A stretch of DNA of 64,000 bases from CAZABP01 sp964483245 (GTDB lineage Bacteria; Planctomycetota; UBA1135; UBA2386): contig CAZABP010000014.1 of NCBI GenBank assembly GCA_964483245.1, forward strand, positions 1 to 64,000. The letters run 5' to 3'. Below the pieces are notes generated by a model, which saw only the letters and a program-made list of their open reading frames with translations, did not search any database and was not told where the DNA came from. This document shows positions 1-8,758 of the stretch, piece by piece. Position numbers and translations under genes: made by a program. Every line of letters starts with the position of its first letter. Positions within the stretch are counted from its first letter, which is position 1.

Positions 1-539
1 ACATCACCGACATGTCGTGGACCAAGAAGGTCACGCACCCGTCCGAGATCGTGAAGAAGGGCGACGAGATCGAGTGCGTGGTGCTGTCGGTCGACCAGGA
101 GAAGAAGCGCATCGCGCTCGGCCTGAAGCAGCTGTCGCAGGATCCGTGGGCCGGTGACATCCCGGCGCGCTACCACATCGGCGACAGCGTGTTCGGCACC
201 GTCACGAAGATCACGAACTTCGGCGTGTTCGTCGAGCTCGAGGAAGGGCTCGAGGGCCTGCTGCACATCTCGGAGCTGGCGGACCACAAGGTCGACAACC
301 CCGAGGAGATCGTGAAGGCCGGCCAGCGCGTCGAGGTCCGGATCATCAAGATCGATCCGGAGGAGCGGAAGATCGGCCTGACGCTGATCCAGGCGAACCT
401 CGACCTCGGCGAGGAGGCGGAGCCGACCACACCGGAGCAGCCGGCGCGGCCGGCGCCGCTCGGCGCGCTCGCGGATCAGTTGAAGGGACTCGGCGAGCGG
501 ATGAAGGCGCGCGATGCGCAGTCCGATCAGCCGAGCTGA
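1..539 (+). CDS. rpsA: 30S ribosomal protein S1, C-terminal part (5' truncated by window edge)
   Basis: The open frame enters from outside the window (first full codon at 3) and ends at TGA 537-539. The protein holds a partial and then a full S1-type OB-fold repeat. The clearest signatures are GDSVFGTVTKITNFGVFVEL and the following LLHISELA, then KAGQRVEVRIIKID. This is the tandem-repeat pattern of ribosomal protein S1, which binds mRNA on the 30S subunit. The last ~35 residues are a low-complexity Pro/Ala/Glu tail. The next gene starts inside the last 26 nt of this one, so the two are probably co-transcribed. The only doubt is the part lost at the left edge. Confidence 0.93.
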   Translation, partial: ITDMSWTKKVTHPSEIVKKGDEIECVVLSVDQEKKRIALGLKQLSQDPWAGDIPARYHIGDSVFGTVTKITNFGVFVELEEGLEGLLHISELADHKVDNPEEIVKAGQRVEVRIIKIDPEERKIGLTLIQANLDLGEEAEPTTPEQPARPAPLGALADQLKGLGERMKARDAQSDQPS

Positions 540-1575
540 CGCGCCGCCACGGGCGCGGGGCAGGCAGGCGCGCGGCATCGCCGCGTGCCTGCTCGCGACC
601 GGCCTGGCTGGCTGCGTGACGACGATCCTCGAGCCGCAGCACGATCCTACCCCGCTCGCGCAGGGGGCGGTCGTGATCCCGCTCGCTCCCGGGGGCGAGG
701 GGTCCGGCCCGATCGACGAGTTCTACCGCGACATCGTCATGCAGATGCGCGAGGCGGCGGCGGAGCGCAACCGCGAACGGCTCGCCGACCTGCTCGAGCT
801 GCACGATCGCGCCGACTTGCCGCAGTGGGTGCAGCCGCAGATCGCGCGGCACCGGCTGACGCTGCTGGCGATCGACTTCGAGCGGCACGTGACGCGGCAG
901 GGGGCGTTCGCGCTGGCCGACGAATCGGTGCCGCTCGGCGCGCCGCTCGACGTGACGTTCCGCGTGCCGCCGCGCGGCGGCGACGGCACCCGGGTCGGGA
1001 TCGGTGGCGCCGGGTTCGCGCTGCACGTGCGGTTCGAGCTGCGCGACACCGACGTGTTCGGCTCGGTCACGCGGCGCAGCGGCAGCGACGTGTTGCGCGT
1101 GCGCGATCCGTTCGATCTGGCGGTGCAGGAGCTGTCCTTGCCGATCCGGATCGTGGCGCCGGCCGACGCCGCGGTCGTGCGTCAGCTCGACCTCGTCGCC
1201 GAGCTGCTGCCGGGCGAAGCGGAACTCTCCGGCACGCGCGTGCCATACCAGCGCGTGTTGTGCCAGTCGTTCACGCGGATCCTGTATCCGGACGGCGTGG
1301 CGCCGATCCGCAACGAGCCGATGAAGACGCTGCGCGCGGCGCTGGCGCTCGGCGACGCCGCGCATTGGCCGCATCTGTACCTCGCCTGCACGTTCCTCGG
1401 CCCGGACGAGCGGGACGATGCGACCGCGCTGTTGATGCGGCTGGTGCAGCTCGCCGAACCGGGCACGCGGCGCGTTGCGATCGCCGGGCTGCGCGTGCTG
1501 CACCCGGATGGGCCGGGGCTCGACGACCGCGAAGGGTGGCTGCGCTGGTGGAGCCGCCAGAGCGGCGGCCGATGA
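514..1575 (+). CDS. putative lipoprotein of unknown function
   Basis: This is a 353-residue protein. A basic N-terminus (residues 1-22) is followed by a short hydrophobic stretch and a lipobox, LATGLAGC. That predicts lipidation at Cys34 and attachment to a membrane outside the cytoplasm. The mature part has no family I recognise. It has mixed alpha/beta character with an Arg/Glu-rich helix near residues 75-110 and a beta-rich middle. It sits between rpsA and tyrS, overlapping the first by 26 nt and the second by ATGA, so the three look like one transcription unit. The start is the ATG inside rpsA; a later start would cut into the signal peptide. Function is unknown. Confidence 0.75.
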   Translation: MRSPISRADAPPRARGRQARGIAACLLATGLAGCVTTILEPQHDPTPLAQGAVVIPLAPGGEGSGPIDEFYRDIVMQMREAAAERNRERLADLLELHDRADLPQWVQPQIARHRLTLLAIDFERHVTRQGAFALADESVPLGAPLDVTFRVPPRGGDGTRVGIGGAGFALHVRFELRDTDVFGSVTRRSGSDVLRVRDPFDLAVQELSLPIRIVAPADAAVVRQLDLVAELLPGEAELSGTRVPYQRVLCQSFTRILYPDGVAPIRNEPMKTLRAALALGDAAHWPHLYLACTFLGPDERDDATALLMRLVQLAEPGTRRVAIAGLRVLHPDGPGLDDREGWLRWWSRQSGGR

Positions 1576-2780
1576 AGTTCGCGCCGGTCGAAGAACAGCT
1601 CGCGACCCTGCTGCGCGGTACCGTCGACGTCGTCGCCGAGGCGGAGTTGCGCCAGCGGCTGACCGAGAGCCGCGAGCACGGCAAGCCGCTGCGCGTCAAG
1701 TTCGGGATCGATCCTTCGAGCCCGGACATCCACCTCGGGCACACCGTGCCGCTGCGCAAGCTGCGAGACTTCCAGCGCCTGGGCCACGAGGTCGTGGTGC
1801 TGTGGGGGACCGCGACCGCGATGGTCGGCGACCCGAGCGGGCGCAACAAGACACGCCCGCAGCTGACGCGCGCGCAGGTGATCGAGCACCAGCGCACGTA
1901 TGCCGAGCAGATCCGCGGGATCCTCGACATGGAGCGCGTCGTGCAGCGCGAGAACGGCGAGTGGTTCGACCGGATGAGCTTCATGGACGCGGTCAAGCTG
2001 ACCGCGCGCTACACCGTCGCGCAGATCCTCGAGCGCGACTCGTTCGCCGAGCGGATGCGCGACGGCGTGCCGATCTCGGTGCACGAGCTGGTGTATCCGC
2101 TGATGCAGGGTTGGGACTCGGTCGAGCTGCACTGCGACGTCGAGATCGGCGGCAGCGACCAGCTGTTCAACCTGCTGGTCGGCCGCGAGCTGCAGCGGCG
2201 CGAAGGGCAGCGGCCGCAGATCTGCCTGACGCTGCCGCTGCTCGAAGGGCTGGATGGCGTGCAGAAGATGTCGAAGTCGCTCGGCAACGCGATCGGCGTG
2301 CACGACTCCCCGCAGCAGATGTACGGGAAGGCGATGAGCATCCCGGACCCGCTGATGGCGAAGTACTTCCTGCTGTTGACCGACCGCGCACAGGCGGACG
2401 TCGAGGCATTGCTGGCCGGGCATCCGCGCGTCGCGAAGGACACGCTGGCGCGCGCGCTGGTGCGCGACCACCACGGTGAGGACGCCGCCGAGCGCGCGGC
2501 GGCCGAGTTCGCGCGGATGTTCCGCGAAGGCGGGCTGCCGGACGAGATCCCGGACGTGCACGTGCCGGAGAGCGCGATGCGCGAGGGGAGCGTGCTGCTC
2601 GCCGAGGCGATGCGGCTGTGTGGCTTCTGCACGTCGAACGGCGAAGGGCGCCGCCTGATCGCCGGCGGCGGCGTGAAGCTGGAAGGACAGGTCGTGACCG
2701 AGCAGAACCACGTGCTGCAGCGGGGCAGGTACCTGCTGCAGGTGGGCAAGCGGAAGGTGGCGTACGTGGTCGTCGGGTAG
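1572..2780 (+). CDS. tyrS: tyrosyl-tRNA synthetase
   Basis: This 402-residue class I aminoacyl-tRNA synthetase charges tRNA-Tyr with tyrosine. The HIGH-type signature is HLGH at residues 54-57, inside DPSSPDIHLGHTVPLRK. The KMSKS loop is intact at residues 232-236. The segment GGSDQLFNLLVGRELQ is the conserved tyrosine/ATP pocket region. The C-terminus (about 340-402) is an S4-like RNA-binding domain. The length is normal. The ATG at 1572 overlaps the upstream lipoprotein stop as ATGA, which suggests translational coupling. Nothing is odd about the gene, and the assignment is secure. Confidence 0.97.
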   Translation: MKFAPVEEQLATLLRGTVDVVAEAELRQRLTESREHGKPLRVKFGIDPSSPDIHLGHTVPLRKLRDFQRLGHEVVVLWGTATAMVGDPSGRNKTRPQLTRAQVIEHQRTYAEQIRGILDMERVVQRENGEWFDRMSFMDAVKLTARYTVAQILERDSFAERMRDGVPISVHELVYPLMQGWDSVELHCDVEIGGSDQLFNLLVGRELQRREGQRPQICLTLPLLEGLDGVQKMSKSLGNAIGVHDSPQQMYGKAMSIPDPLMAKYFLLLTDRAQADVEALLAGHPRVAKDTLARALVRDHHGEDAAERAAAEFARMFREGGLPDEIPDVHVPESAMREGSVLLAEAMRLCGFCTSNGEGRRLIAGGGVKLEGQVVTEQNHVLQRGRYLLQVGKRKVAYVVVG

Positions 2781-2817
2781 CGGTTCTCGGGGGGTGGTGC
2801 GGATGTGCTGGCCTGCG

Positions 2818-2829
2818 TAGCCTCGGCAA
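2818..2829 (+). promoter_or_regulatory. candidate -10 element (TAGCCT) for the copper-radical oxidase gene
   Basis: TAGCCT at 2818-2823 matches the -10-like hexamer that recurs upstream of many genes here. A start about 7 nt downstream would give a leader of about 10 nt to the ATG at 2840, or about 40 nt to the TTG at 2870. No convincing -35 was seen. Confidence 0.35.
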
Positions 2830-2839
2830 CCGCTCGCGG

Positions 2840-4759
2840 ATGGGAAATGCCGCGGCAGGAGTGAGTTCCTTGATCGACTCGTCTCGTCGAGGGTGTGCCA
2901 CCGGCTGGTGGTTCTCTCTCTCTCTCTCTCTCTCTCTCTGCGCCACTGAGTTGAGGGCTCAGATCGTCGACCCACCGTCGACGGTAGGTCAGTGGCTTGC
3001 GCCGTTCGATCACGCGGCTGGTCCGCAGGATCATCCGACCAAGCCCCCGTCGCAGACCTTTGTGCCGGACGTGAACCCGGCCGACATGTTCGAGATGTGG
3101 GGAAACCCGACCTACGTCGGGCGATTCAACGCGATCCACATGTCGCTGATCCCGCGTGGGCTGGACCAGGGGAAAGTGCTGATCTGGGGCCACCAGAACC
3201 CCTGGCGGCAGAACGCGCAGAACGGCATCTACTTCGTTCCCGCTGCGAACCAGGCGCGCGTGATCTTCTGGTCGATTCTGGACCAGGTGCCTACGCCTAA
3301 GTCGTTCCTGAACTTCATGAGCGTGCTGCCGCTGCACAAGGGGGATCTCTTCTGCGCGGGCCACGCGTGGAGCGACGACGGCAACCTGATCGTGATGGGC
3401 GGGTCTGGCGCGCATGGAGGCTCCGGCATCGGCAACGGCTGGGAAGGATCGAAGCTCGCGTACCTCTATGACCCGACGATCAGATTCCAGCCAGGCAACC
3501 CGACGGTCACGCCGTGGGTCCCACTCCCGGACCTGGAGGAAGAGCGCTGGTATCCGACCGTGCTGGATCTCGGACTCTTCCCGCAGTCCATCTTCCAGGA
3601 CGAGAATGTCTACCTTGTCCTCGGCGGCACGCACAACGGAACGTCGATCAACTCGTATCAGGCATGGTGGGATGGCACGCCACCCGTCAGTCCCCGTGCT
3701 TGGCAGATCGCGGTACAGAATCCGCTGAGCTTCACGTTCAGCGGCCCCGGTGGCGGTGCTTCCTACGCACTCGGCGACTACCCGCGTGCCCATCTGACGT
3801 CAGCCGGCCGCGGCGTGACGGCGGGCATGCGCATCGGCTCCGCGTACAACGAGCACCACAACGCCCTGCTGCCGTGGAACCAGAAGTGGCTGTCGGCACA
3901 GTGGCAGCAGTCGAGCGAGCGCATCTACGGATCGAGCGTCCTGTTCCCGATCTCGATCGTCAGTGGTGTGCAGGACAACGTCCTGAGTCTGGGCGGCATC
4001 GTCTGGGCCAGCGGCACGATCCTCGGTTCAGCCCAGACCTGCGTCGTGTCGAACATCATCAATCCGAGCTGGAGCTCGATTGCTTCTCTGGCGCAGCCGC
4101 GCTGGCTGTTGAACACGGTGCTGCTACCGGACGGCTCCGTGCTCGCGATCGGTGGCGAACGCACATCGACGACGATCGGCTGCGCTGAAGTTCCCGCGAA
4201 CACACCCGAGCTGTACGCAGGCGGCACGTGGACGCAGATGGCCACCACCGACATCCACCGCAACTACCATTCGACGGCCCTGCTCTTGCCCAGCGGTGAC
4301 GTGCTGGTCGCAGGAGGTGAATGGCGGAAGTACCTCGCGACCGGGGCCAACGGTTGCAACCCGCCGCCGCAGAATCCTCCTGGAATGGCGCACGCGGTCG
4401 ACTACCAGATCTTCCAGCCACCGTACCTGTTCCGCGGTCCCAGGCCGGTGATCAACCCGACCTCGCCTCCCGGATCGGCATGGGACTGGTTCTATGGCGG
4501 CAACTACATCGTCTCGTTCGATCCGCTGCCGTTGGGTGTCGAAGTGACGCGGGCCGTGTTGGCGCGTCCGGGCTCGGTGACGCATCACAGCGACGGGAAC
4601 CAGCGCATCGTGGAGCTGACTGTGAACAATCCCGGCGATGGAACGCTGATGATCGACGTGCCCACGAACAACTACGTGCTGCCGCGCGGGTACTACATGC
4701 TGTTCCTGCTCACGGATCAGGGTGTGCCCTCCGTCGCTGCGTGGGTCAGGATCGTGTAG
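2840..4759 (+). CDS. secreted galactose/glyoxal oxidase-like copper-radical oxidase
   Basis: The protein is a kelch-type beta-propeller followed by a C-terminal galactose-oxidase E-set domain (DUF1929), which ends in YYMLFLLTDQGVPSVAAWV. All metal-site residues of this family are visible. The Cys that cross-links to Tyr is in LFCAGHAW (codon 3353). The partner Tyr is in ERWYPTV (codon 3551). The axial Tyr and equatorial His are in NYHST (codons 4265 and 4268). The last His is in VTHHSDGNQR (codon 4583). Family members oxidise primary alcohols or aldehydes with O2, releasing H2O2. The signal peptide contains FSLSLSLSLC, encoded by a (TC)13 tract, and is followed by the likely cleavage site LRA/Q. 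The start is uncertain: ATG 2840 is annotated, but TTG 2870 has AGGAG 8 nt upstream and gives a neater signal peptide. Confidence 0.85.
   Translation: MGNAAAGVSSLIDSSRRGCATGWWFSLSLSLSLCATELRAQIVDPPSTVGQWLAPFDHAAGPQDHPTKPPSQTFVPDVNPADMFEMWGNPTYVGRFNAIHMSLIPRGLDQGKVLIWGHQNPWRQNAQNGIYFVPAANQARVIFWSILDQVPTPKSFLNFMSVLPLHKGDLFCAGHAWSDDGNLIVMGGSGAHGGSGIGNGWEGSKLAYLYDPTIRFQPGNPTVTPWVPLPDLEEERWYPTVLDLGLFPQSIFQDENVYLVLGGTHNGTSINSYQAWWDGTPPVSPRAWQIAVQNPLSFTFSGPGGGASYALGDYPRAHLTSAGRGVTAGMRIGSAYNEHHNALLPWNQKWLSAQWQQSSERIYGSSVLFPISIVSGVQDNVLSLGGIVWASGTILGSAQTCVVSNIINPSWSSIASLAQPRWLLNTVLLPDGSVLAIGGERTSTTIGCAEVPANTPELYAGGTWTQMATTDIHRNYHSTALLLPSGDVLVAGGEWRKYLATGANGCNPPPQNPPGMAHAVDYQIFQPPYLFRGPRPVINPTSPPGSAWDWFYGGNYIVSFDPLPLGVEVTRAVLARPGSVTHHSDGNQRIVELTVNNPGDGTLMIDVPTNNYVLPRGYYMLFLLTDQGVPSVAAWVRIV
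2913..2939 (+). repeat. (TC)13 dinucleotide tract inside the oxidase signal-peptide coding region
   Basis: There are thirteen perfect TC units (2913-2938) plus a further T. The tract is read as alternating Ser-Leu codons in the hydrophobic core of the signal peptide. Gain or loss of one unit shifts the reading frame, so the gene could be switched off and on by slippage. No comparable tract occurs inside any other gene of the window; the only similar one is the intergenic (GA)7 at 12419. Confidence 0.9.
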
Positions 4760-4761
4760 CG

Positions 4762-6393
4762 ATGCGCTTCCTGTCGCTCGCGATCGCTGCCTGCTGCGCG
4801 CCGCTGGGCGCGCAGCAGGTCGTGTGGGTGCAGACGGGGTTCCAGGACAAGATCCAGCTCGGTGGACCCATCGCGTTCCTCGGCGATCTCGACCTCGATG
4901 GCTATCCGGATCTGGCTGAATGGGGGCGGGCGCTCGTACACCCGACGTCCAATCCGCGAAGCCTGACCGCGATCCGCTCGGGACGGGACGGTCGGATCCT
5001 CGAGCTGCGCCCTGGACCCGAGCTCTGCTGGGACGAGGAGGAGGTGATCGAACTGGGAGACATCGACGCCGACGGGATCCGCGACTACGCGCGGCGTTGG
5101 CCCGACAGCAGGTGCAACCTTGCTGGTGTCATCGCCTGCTACAGCGGACGCACCGGCAAGATGCTCTGGTGGGTCCAAGGCCAGCAGTTCCAGGACTGGT
5201 TCGGCTGGCCCGCAGTCGGGGACCTTGACCTGAACGGCGACGGACGGCCCGACCTGCTCGCTTACGCGCCGGGAGAGGTTTGGATGCCGGGCTGGCGGGG
5301 CGTGCTTCGCGCCTTCGATCACCGCGGGGCATTGCTGTTCCGCATGAATGTCGACCTTTGGCCACAGGGCGGTCTCGGAAAGATGGGTGACCTCGACCGC
5401 GACGGGCATGACGACTTCGTCCTGGCGACGGCGATCGGGCGGACCACCGACGGGGTCGTTCACGTCTATTCCGGGCGAACGCGGCAGATCCTCGTCAGCG
5501 GCTACGGTGAGCGACCGGACGACCGACTCGGATCGATCATGGCCCGGGGTTGTGGCGACGTCGACCGCGATGGTGTTCTAGACTTCATGGCGTTGAGCCA
5601 TGGGTTCATGACGAACCCGAACTTTCGCGTCTTCTCCGGCAAAGACGGTTCGCCGATCCACTCCTGGCGCGAGACGGAGCCGGGGCGGAGTTTCGGTGGT
5701 TACAACGTGGCGGTTGCCGACTTCGATCGGGATGGAGTGCTCGATTTTGCGGTCAGAACCGGCGACTACGCGACTCGGACGCCACGCATCGACCTCCTCT
5801 CCGGCCGCGATGGACGTGTGATCGGCTTCATTCCGCGCCCTGGCGACTCCCCCTATTGGCCCGGATACGTGTTCCGTGCTCCGGAAAGACCGGACAGTCC
5901 GTTCCCGCCGCTCGTCGTCAATGATGGCGCATACGGGAACTCGAACACTCCGCTGCAGTACGTCGGCAGGCAGTGGATGTACCTGCCTATCCCGAGTTCA
6001 GTCAGCACGCGCGGTACCCGCTGTGCCGGCGCTGCAGGACCCGGACCCTGGATCGGCTGGCGCGCGCTCGGTCCCGACCGCGCGCGGATCCATCTCTCCG
6101 GTGCTCCGCCCGGCGGACACGGCGTGCTGCTGCTGGGACTCTCGACCGTGAACTGGGGCGGGTACCCACTGCCGATCCCACTCGACCTGATCGGCCTGTC
6201 GGGTTGCCTGCTGCACAACTCGGTGGATCTCTTCGGCGTCCTGCCGATCGGTCTCGCCGGCATCGACCGAGGCTGCGCCGCGCTCGAGCTGCCTGCTGGT
6301 CCCAAGCTGCCGAAACCGCTGCACGCGCAGTGGATCACCCTCGACGCGACCGGCAACGTCTCCGGTGCGAGCGCATCGCTGACCTGGCGCTGA
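4762..6393 (+). CDS. secreted FG-GAP/VCBS repeat protein
   Basis: This 543-residue protein has a short signal peptide (MRFLSLAIAACCAPLGA, cleavage about residue 17). Calcium-binding FG-GAP/VCBS repeats follow, such as GDLDLDGYPDL, GDIDADGIRDY, GDLDLNGDGRPDL, GDLDRDGHDDF, GDVDRDGVLDF and ADFDRDGVLDF. These should form a seven-bladed integrin-like propeller. The last ~120 residues form a separate Gly/Leu-rich domain (ending ASLTW), of a kind I associate with the C-termini of secreted planctomycete proteins. The gene starts 2 nt after the oxidase stop, so the two are probably co-transcribed and both products are exported. The ligand is unknown. Confidence 0.82.
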   Translation: MRFLSLAIAACCAPLGAQQVVWVQTGFQDKIQLGGPIAFLGDLDLDGYPDLAEWGRALVHPTSNPRSLTAIRSGRDGRILELRPGPELCWDEEEVIELGDIDADGIRDYARRWPDSRCNLAGVIACYSGRTGKMLWWVQGQQFQDWFGWPAVGDLDLNGDGRPDLLAYAPGEVWMPGWRGVLRAFDHRGALLFRMNVDLWPQGGLGKMGDLDRDGHDDFVLATAIGRTTDGVVHVYSGRTRQILVSGYGERPDDRLGSIMARGCGDVDRDGVLDFMALSHGFMTNPNFRVFSGKDGSPIHSWRETEPGRSFGGYNVAVADFDRDGVLDFAVRTGDYATRTPRIDLLSGRDGRVIGFIPRPGDSPYWPGYVFRAPERPDSPFPPLVVNDGAYGNSNTPLQYVGRQWMYLPIPSSVSTRGTRCAGAAGPGPWIGWRALGPDRARIHLSGAPPGGHGVLLLGLSTVNWGGYPLPIPLDLIGLSGCLLHNSVDLFGVLPIGLAGIDRGCAALELPAGPKLPKPLHAQWITLDATGNVSGASASLTWR

Positions 6394-6480
6394 CCAACGA
6401 GGGGCATTCGCTCACGTCGAGGGGAAGAGCGGCTAGAACTCCGGCACAGCTGCCTGGAGGACACGCTGAGCCCCCGAGCG

Positions 6481-7998
6481 ATGAAGAGCGAGCACGCCGT
6501 CACCGGATCCTTCGCACTCCGGCTGCCCGCCTGGCCGGAGATCCTGCCGGACTACTCCAACATCCACGGCATCAACTACGTCCCGACCTATCCGCGGCTG
6601 TTCGAGGAGCCGCCGGACCTGCCGCCGCACCTGGAGTTCCGCGGTGTCGCATCGTCGGTCGCGATCTGGCGGTTCTACGACTCACGCGAGGTCGACCGGC
6701 AGCTCGGCTGGTTGCGCGGAATCGGGATCAACGCAGTCCGCATCTGGCTGTCGCACGCGGTCTGGGAGCACGAGGAACGCAATCAGGACGCAGCCGAGAA
6801 CCGCTTCATCGCCAACTTCCGCGACTTCCTCGCGCGGTGCGAGCAGCACCGGATCTACGCGATGCCGATCCTGTGGGACGAGCGGTTCCTCGAGCCGAGT
6901 GAGACGCCGTACGACGACATCGTCGCCTGGGTGCGCAACCCGCACAGCTCGAAGCTGACGCTGGACTGGGCCACCGATCCGGGCAATCCGTACAACGGCG
7001 ACGCCTACGTCAAGGCGGTCGTCGAGGCGGGGCGCGACAGCCCGGCGCTGTTCATGTGGGACGTCATGAACGAGCCGGAGGTGCGCGAGGCCTGGCTCAA
7101 GCACTACTGCGACCGGATCCGCCAATGGGATCCCAACCCGGCGCACAAGATCACGATCGGGTTCGCCACGCTGCTCGACTTCGGCGGCCCGTTCACGAAC
7201 CCGCTGTTCGCGCACCCGACGCACGACGTGCTGTCGTTCCATCCGTACGGGATGTTCTTCACCAACGTCGCCGAGTGGACGCGGATGGCGCGCCGTGTCG
7301 CGCTGCCGCCATTCTCGGACCGGCCGAAGCCGATCCTCGCGACCGAGGGTGGGCAGCCGGGCGACCTCGCGCTGTACGAGCGGCACATCGAGTACTGCAG
7401 CGCGCTCGGCGTCGGATTCATGCCGTTCCAGGGGATGATCGGCGACCTGCGCGGGAACCATCCGTTCAAGGATCTGACCGGGCTGTTCTTTCACGATGGC
7501 GAGGTCCGGGATGGTCAGGCCGCGCGCGCGTTCCTCGACCACGCCGTATCCCGCGGCGCAGGGCCGCATCCCGACGTGCCGCTGCCACCCGAAAAAGTGG
7601 ACCTGACCGGATTCACGCGCGGCTTCTTCCGCAACGGCTACGGCGCGCGTGAAGTCATCGACGACCTGCATCCGACCCGCTGGCCGGGGCGCCCGCGCCT
7701 GACCGACGCGAATCTGCGCACCGACGGCTACGTCTACCAGAGCCGCCAGCTCGAGCTGGTGACGAAAGACCTCGGCTACCTGTTCGACATCACGTACGTG
7801 CGCGGGCTGCTGGATCCGCAGGACCAGCAGCGCGTGCGGCAGTTCGCCGAAGAGTTCGCGCGTCGCGATCTGTACTACGGCCCGGAACCTTGGCTGTTGT
7901 TCGATCCGCTGCGCGTCGACTGGCCGCGCTACGAGGCGCTGTTCACGGCGTGGGGGATCACGCTGTGGGACGTGGTGACGCGGCACGCGTTGGTGTGA
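6481..7998 (+). CDS. glycoside hydrolase of clan GH-A (GH5/cellulase-like)
   Basis: This is a 505-residue TIM-barrel glycosidase. The acid/base Glu is in FMWDVMNEPE (about residue 198) and the probable nucleophile Glu is in ILATEGGQ (about residue 288), the usual spacing for a clan GH-A retaining enzyme. The N-terminal INYVPTYPR and the RIWLSHAVW strand also fit. There is no signal peptide, so the enzyme may be cytoplasmic. Residues about 375-505 form an extra C-terminal region with no motif I recognise. A convergent gene follows 40 nt after the stop. The substrate cannot be told from sequence alone; cellulase- and mannanase-like members share these motifs. Confidence 0.75.
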   Translation: MKSEHAVTGSFALRLPAWPEILPDYSNIHGINYVPTYPRLFEEPPDLPPHLEFRGVASSVAIWRFYDSREVDRQLGWLRGIGINAVRIWLSHAVWEHEERNQDAAENRFIANFRDFLARCEQHRIYAMPILWDERFLEPSETPYDDIVAWVRNPHSSKLTLDWATDPGNPYNGDAYVKAVVEAGRDSPALFMWDVMNEPEVREAWLKHYCDRIRQWDPNPAHKITIGFATLLDFGGPFTNPLFAHPTHDVLSFHPYGMFFTNVAEWTRMARRVALPPFSDRPKPILATEGGQPGDLALYERHIEYCSALGVGFMPFQGMIGDLRGNHPFKDLTGLFFHDGEVRDGQAARAFLDHAVSRGAGPHPDVPLPPEKVDLTGFTRGFFRNGYGAREVIDDLHPTRWPGRPRLTDANLRTDGYVYQSRQLELVTKDLGYLFDITYVRGLLDPQDQQRVRQFAEEFARRDLYYGPEPWLLFDPLRVDWPRYEALFTAWGITLWDVVTRHALV

Positions 7999-8038
7999 GG
8001 CGTCCGCGAAGAACGCGTATCCGCGCCCAGAGGCGGGC

Positions 8039-8758
8039 TCATCCAGTTGGGACCGAAGGCATCTGGTCCCATGTCCGTCCCTCCAGCATCCGACCAGCGC
8101 GCTTCTTGTTCGTGCCGCCCCATTGCTTGAAGAAGAACCGCACCCCGGTCCGTTGGCACTGATCGCGAATGCCGATTGCCCATGCGGCATCCATCGGGCG
8201 AGCGCCAGGACCTGACTCGCCGCCGACGATGACCCAGTCGATCCCTCGCAGGTCGAGCTCCGGCAGAGGTCCGAGCAGCGGTTCGAGCGACAGGAACTTC
8301 ACGGCGGCCCCACTGCGTCGAAGGTCGTCGATCCGGCCACGGCAGGCTCCATTTTCGACGCTCACGCCCATCCACATGTTGGCGGCCCATGGCAGCCGCA
8401 AATCGAGCTCGGCCAAGCGGTCCGACCGCTTCGTGAGGATCTGGAACACATGCCAGTCCGCACGGCGCATCACGTCGAACACCGCCAGGATGTAGTCGGT
8501 CGGAATGTCGCGATGGAACAAGTCACTCATCGAGTTGACGAAGATCCTCTGTGGCCGCTTCCAGTCGAGCGGACGCTCGAGGAGCTGCGGTTGCAGTGTG
8601 ACTCGAAAACCATTCCGGTAGTTGCGCTGCCCCATGGCCTGCAGCCGCTCCGCCATGCGCTCGGCATAGCAGAACCTGCACCCAGCACTGATCTTCGTAC
8701 AGCCAGTCACGGGGTTCCACGTGGACTCGGTCCACTCGATGCTCGATCCGTGGGCCAT
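8039..8758 (-). CDS. DUF5131 / phage Gp37-Gp68-like three-Cys-motif protein
   Basis: This 239-residue protein carries the family opening SSIEWTESTWNPVTGC. It has a three-cysteine motif C-x6-C-x2-C (CTKISAGCRFC) that could hold a metal or Fe-S centre. Further family blocks are FVNSMSDLFH, FQILTKRSDR, GVSVENGACRGRI, FLSLEPLLGPL and VIVGGESGPGARPM. The family was first named from phage proteins and its reaction is unknown. The ATG overlaps the stop of the upstream TcmP gene as TGATG, so the two are translationally coupled. The pair sits between a glycosidase and a respiratory locus unrelated to it, which suggests horizontal acquisition. Confidence 0.88.
   Translation of the reverse strand: MAHGSSIEWTESTWNPVTGCTKISAGCRFCYAERMAERLQAMGQRNYRNGFRVTLQPQLLERPLDWKRPQRIFVNSMSDLFHRDIPTDYILAVFDVMRRADWHVFQILTKRSDRLAELDLRLPWAANMWMGVSVENGACRGRIDDLRRSGAAVKFLSLEPLLGPLPELDLRGIDWVIVGGESGPGARPMDAAWAIGIRDQCQRTGVRFFFKQWGGTNKKRAGRMLEGRTWDQMPSVPTG

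Noticed and set aside
346..1503. Long open frame on the minus strand opposite the lipoprotein gene
   Set aside because: It is rich in Arg, His and Gln with no family pattern, as expected from the antisense of high-GC codons.
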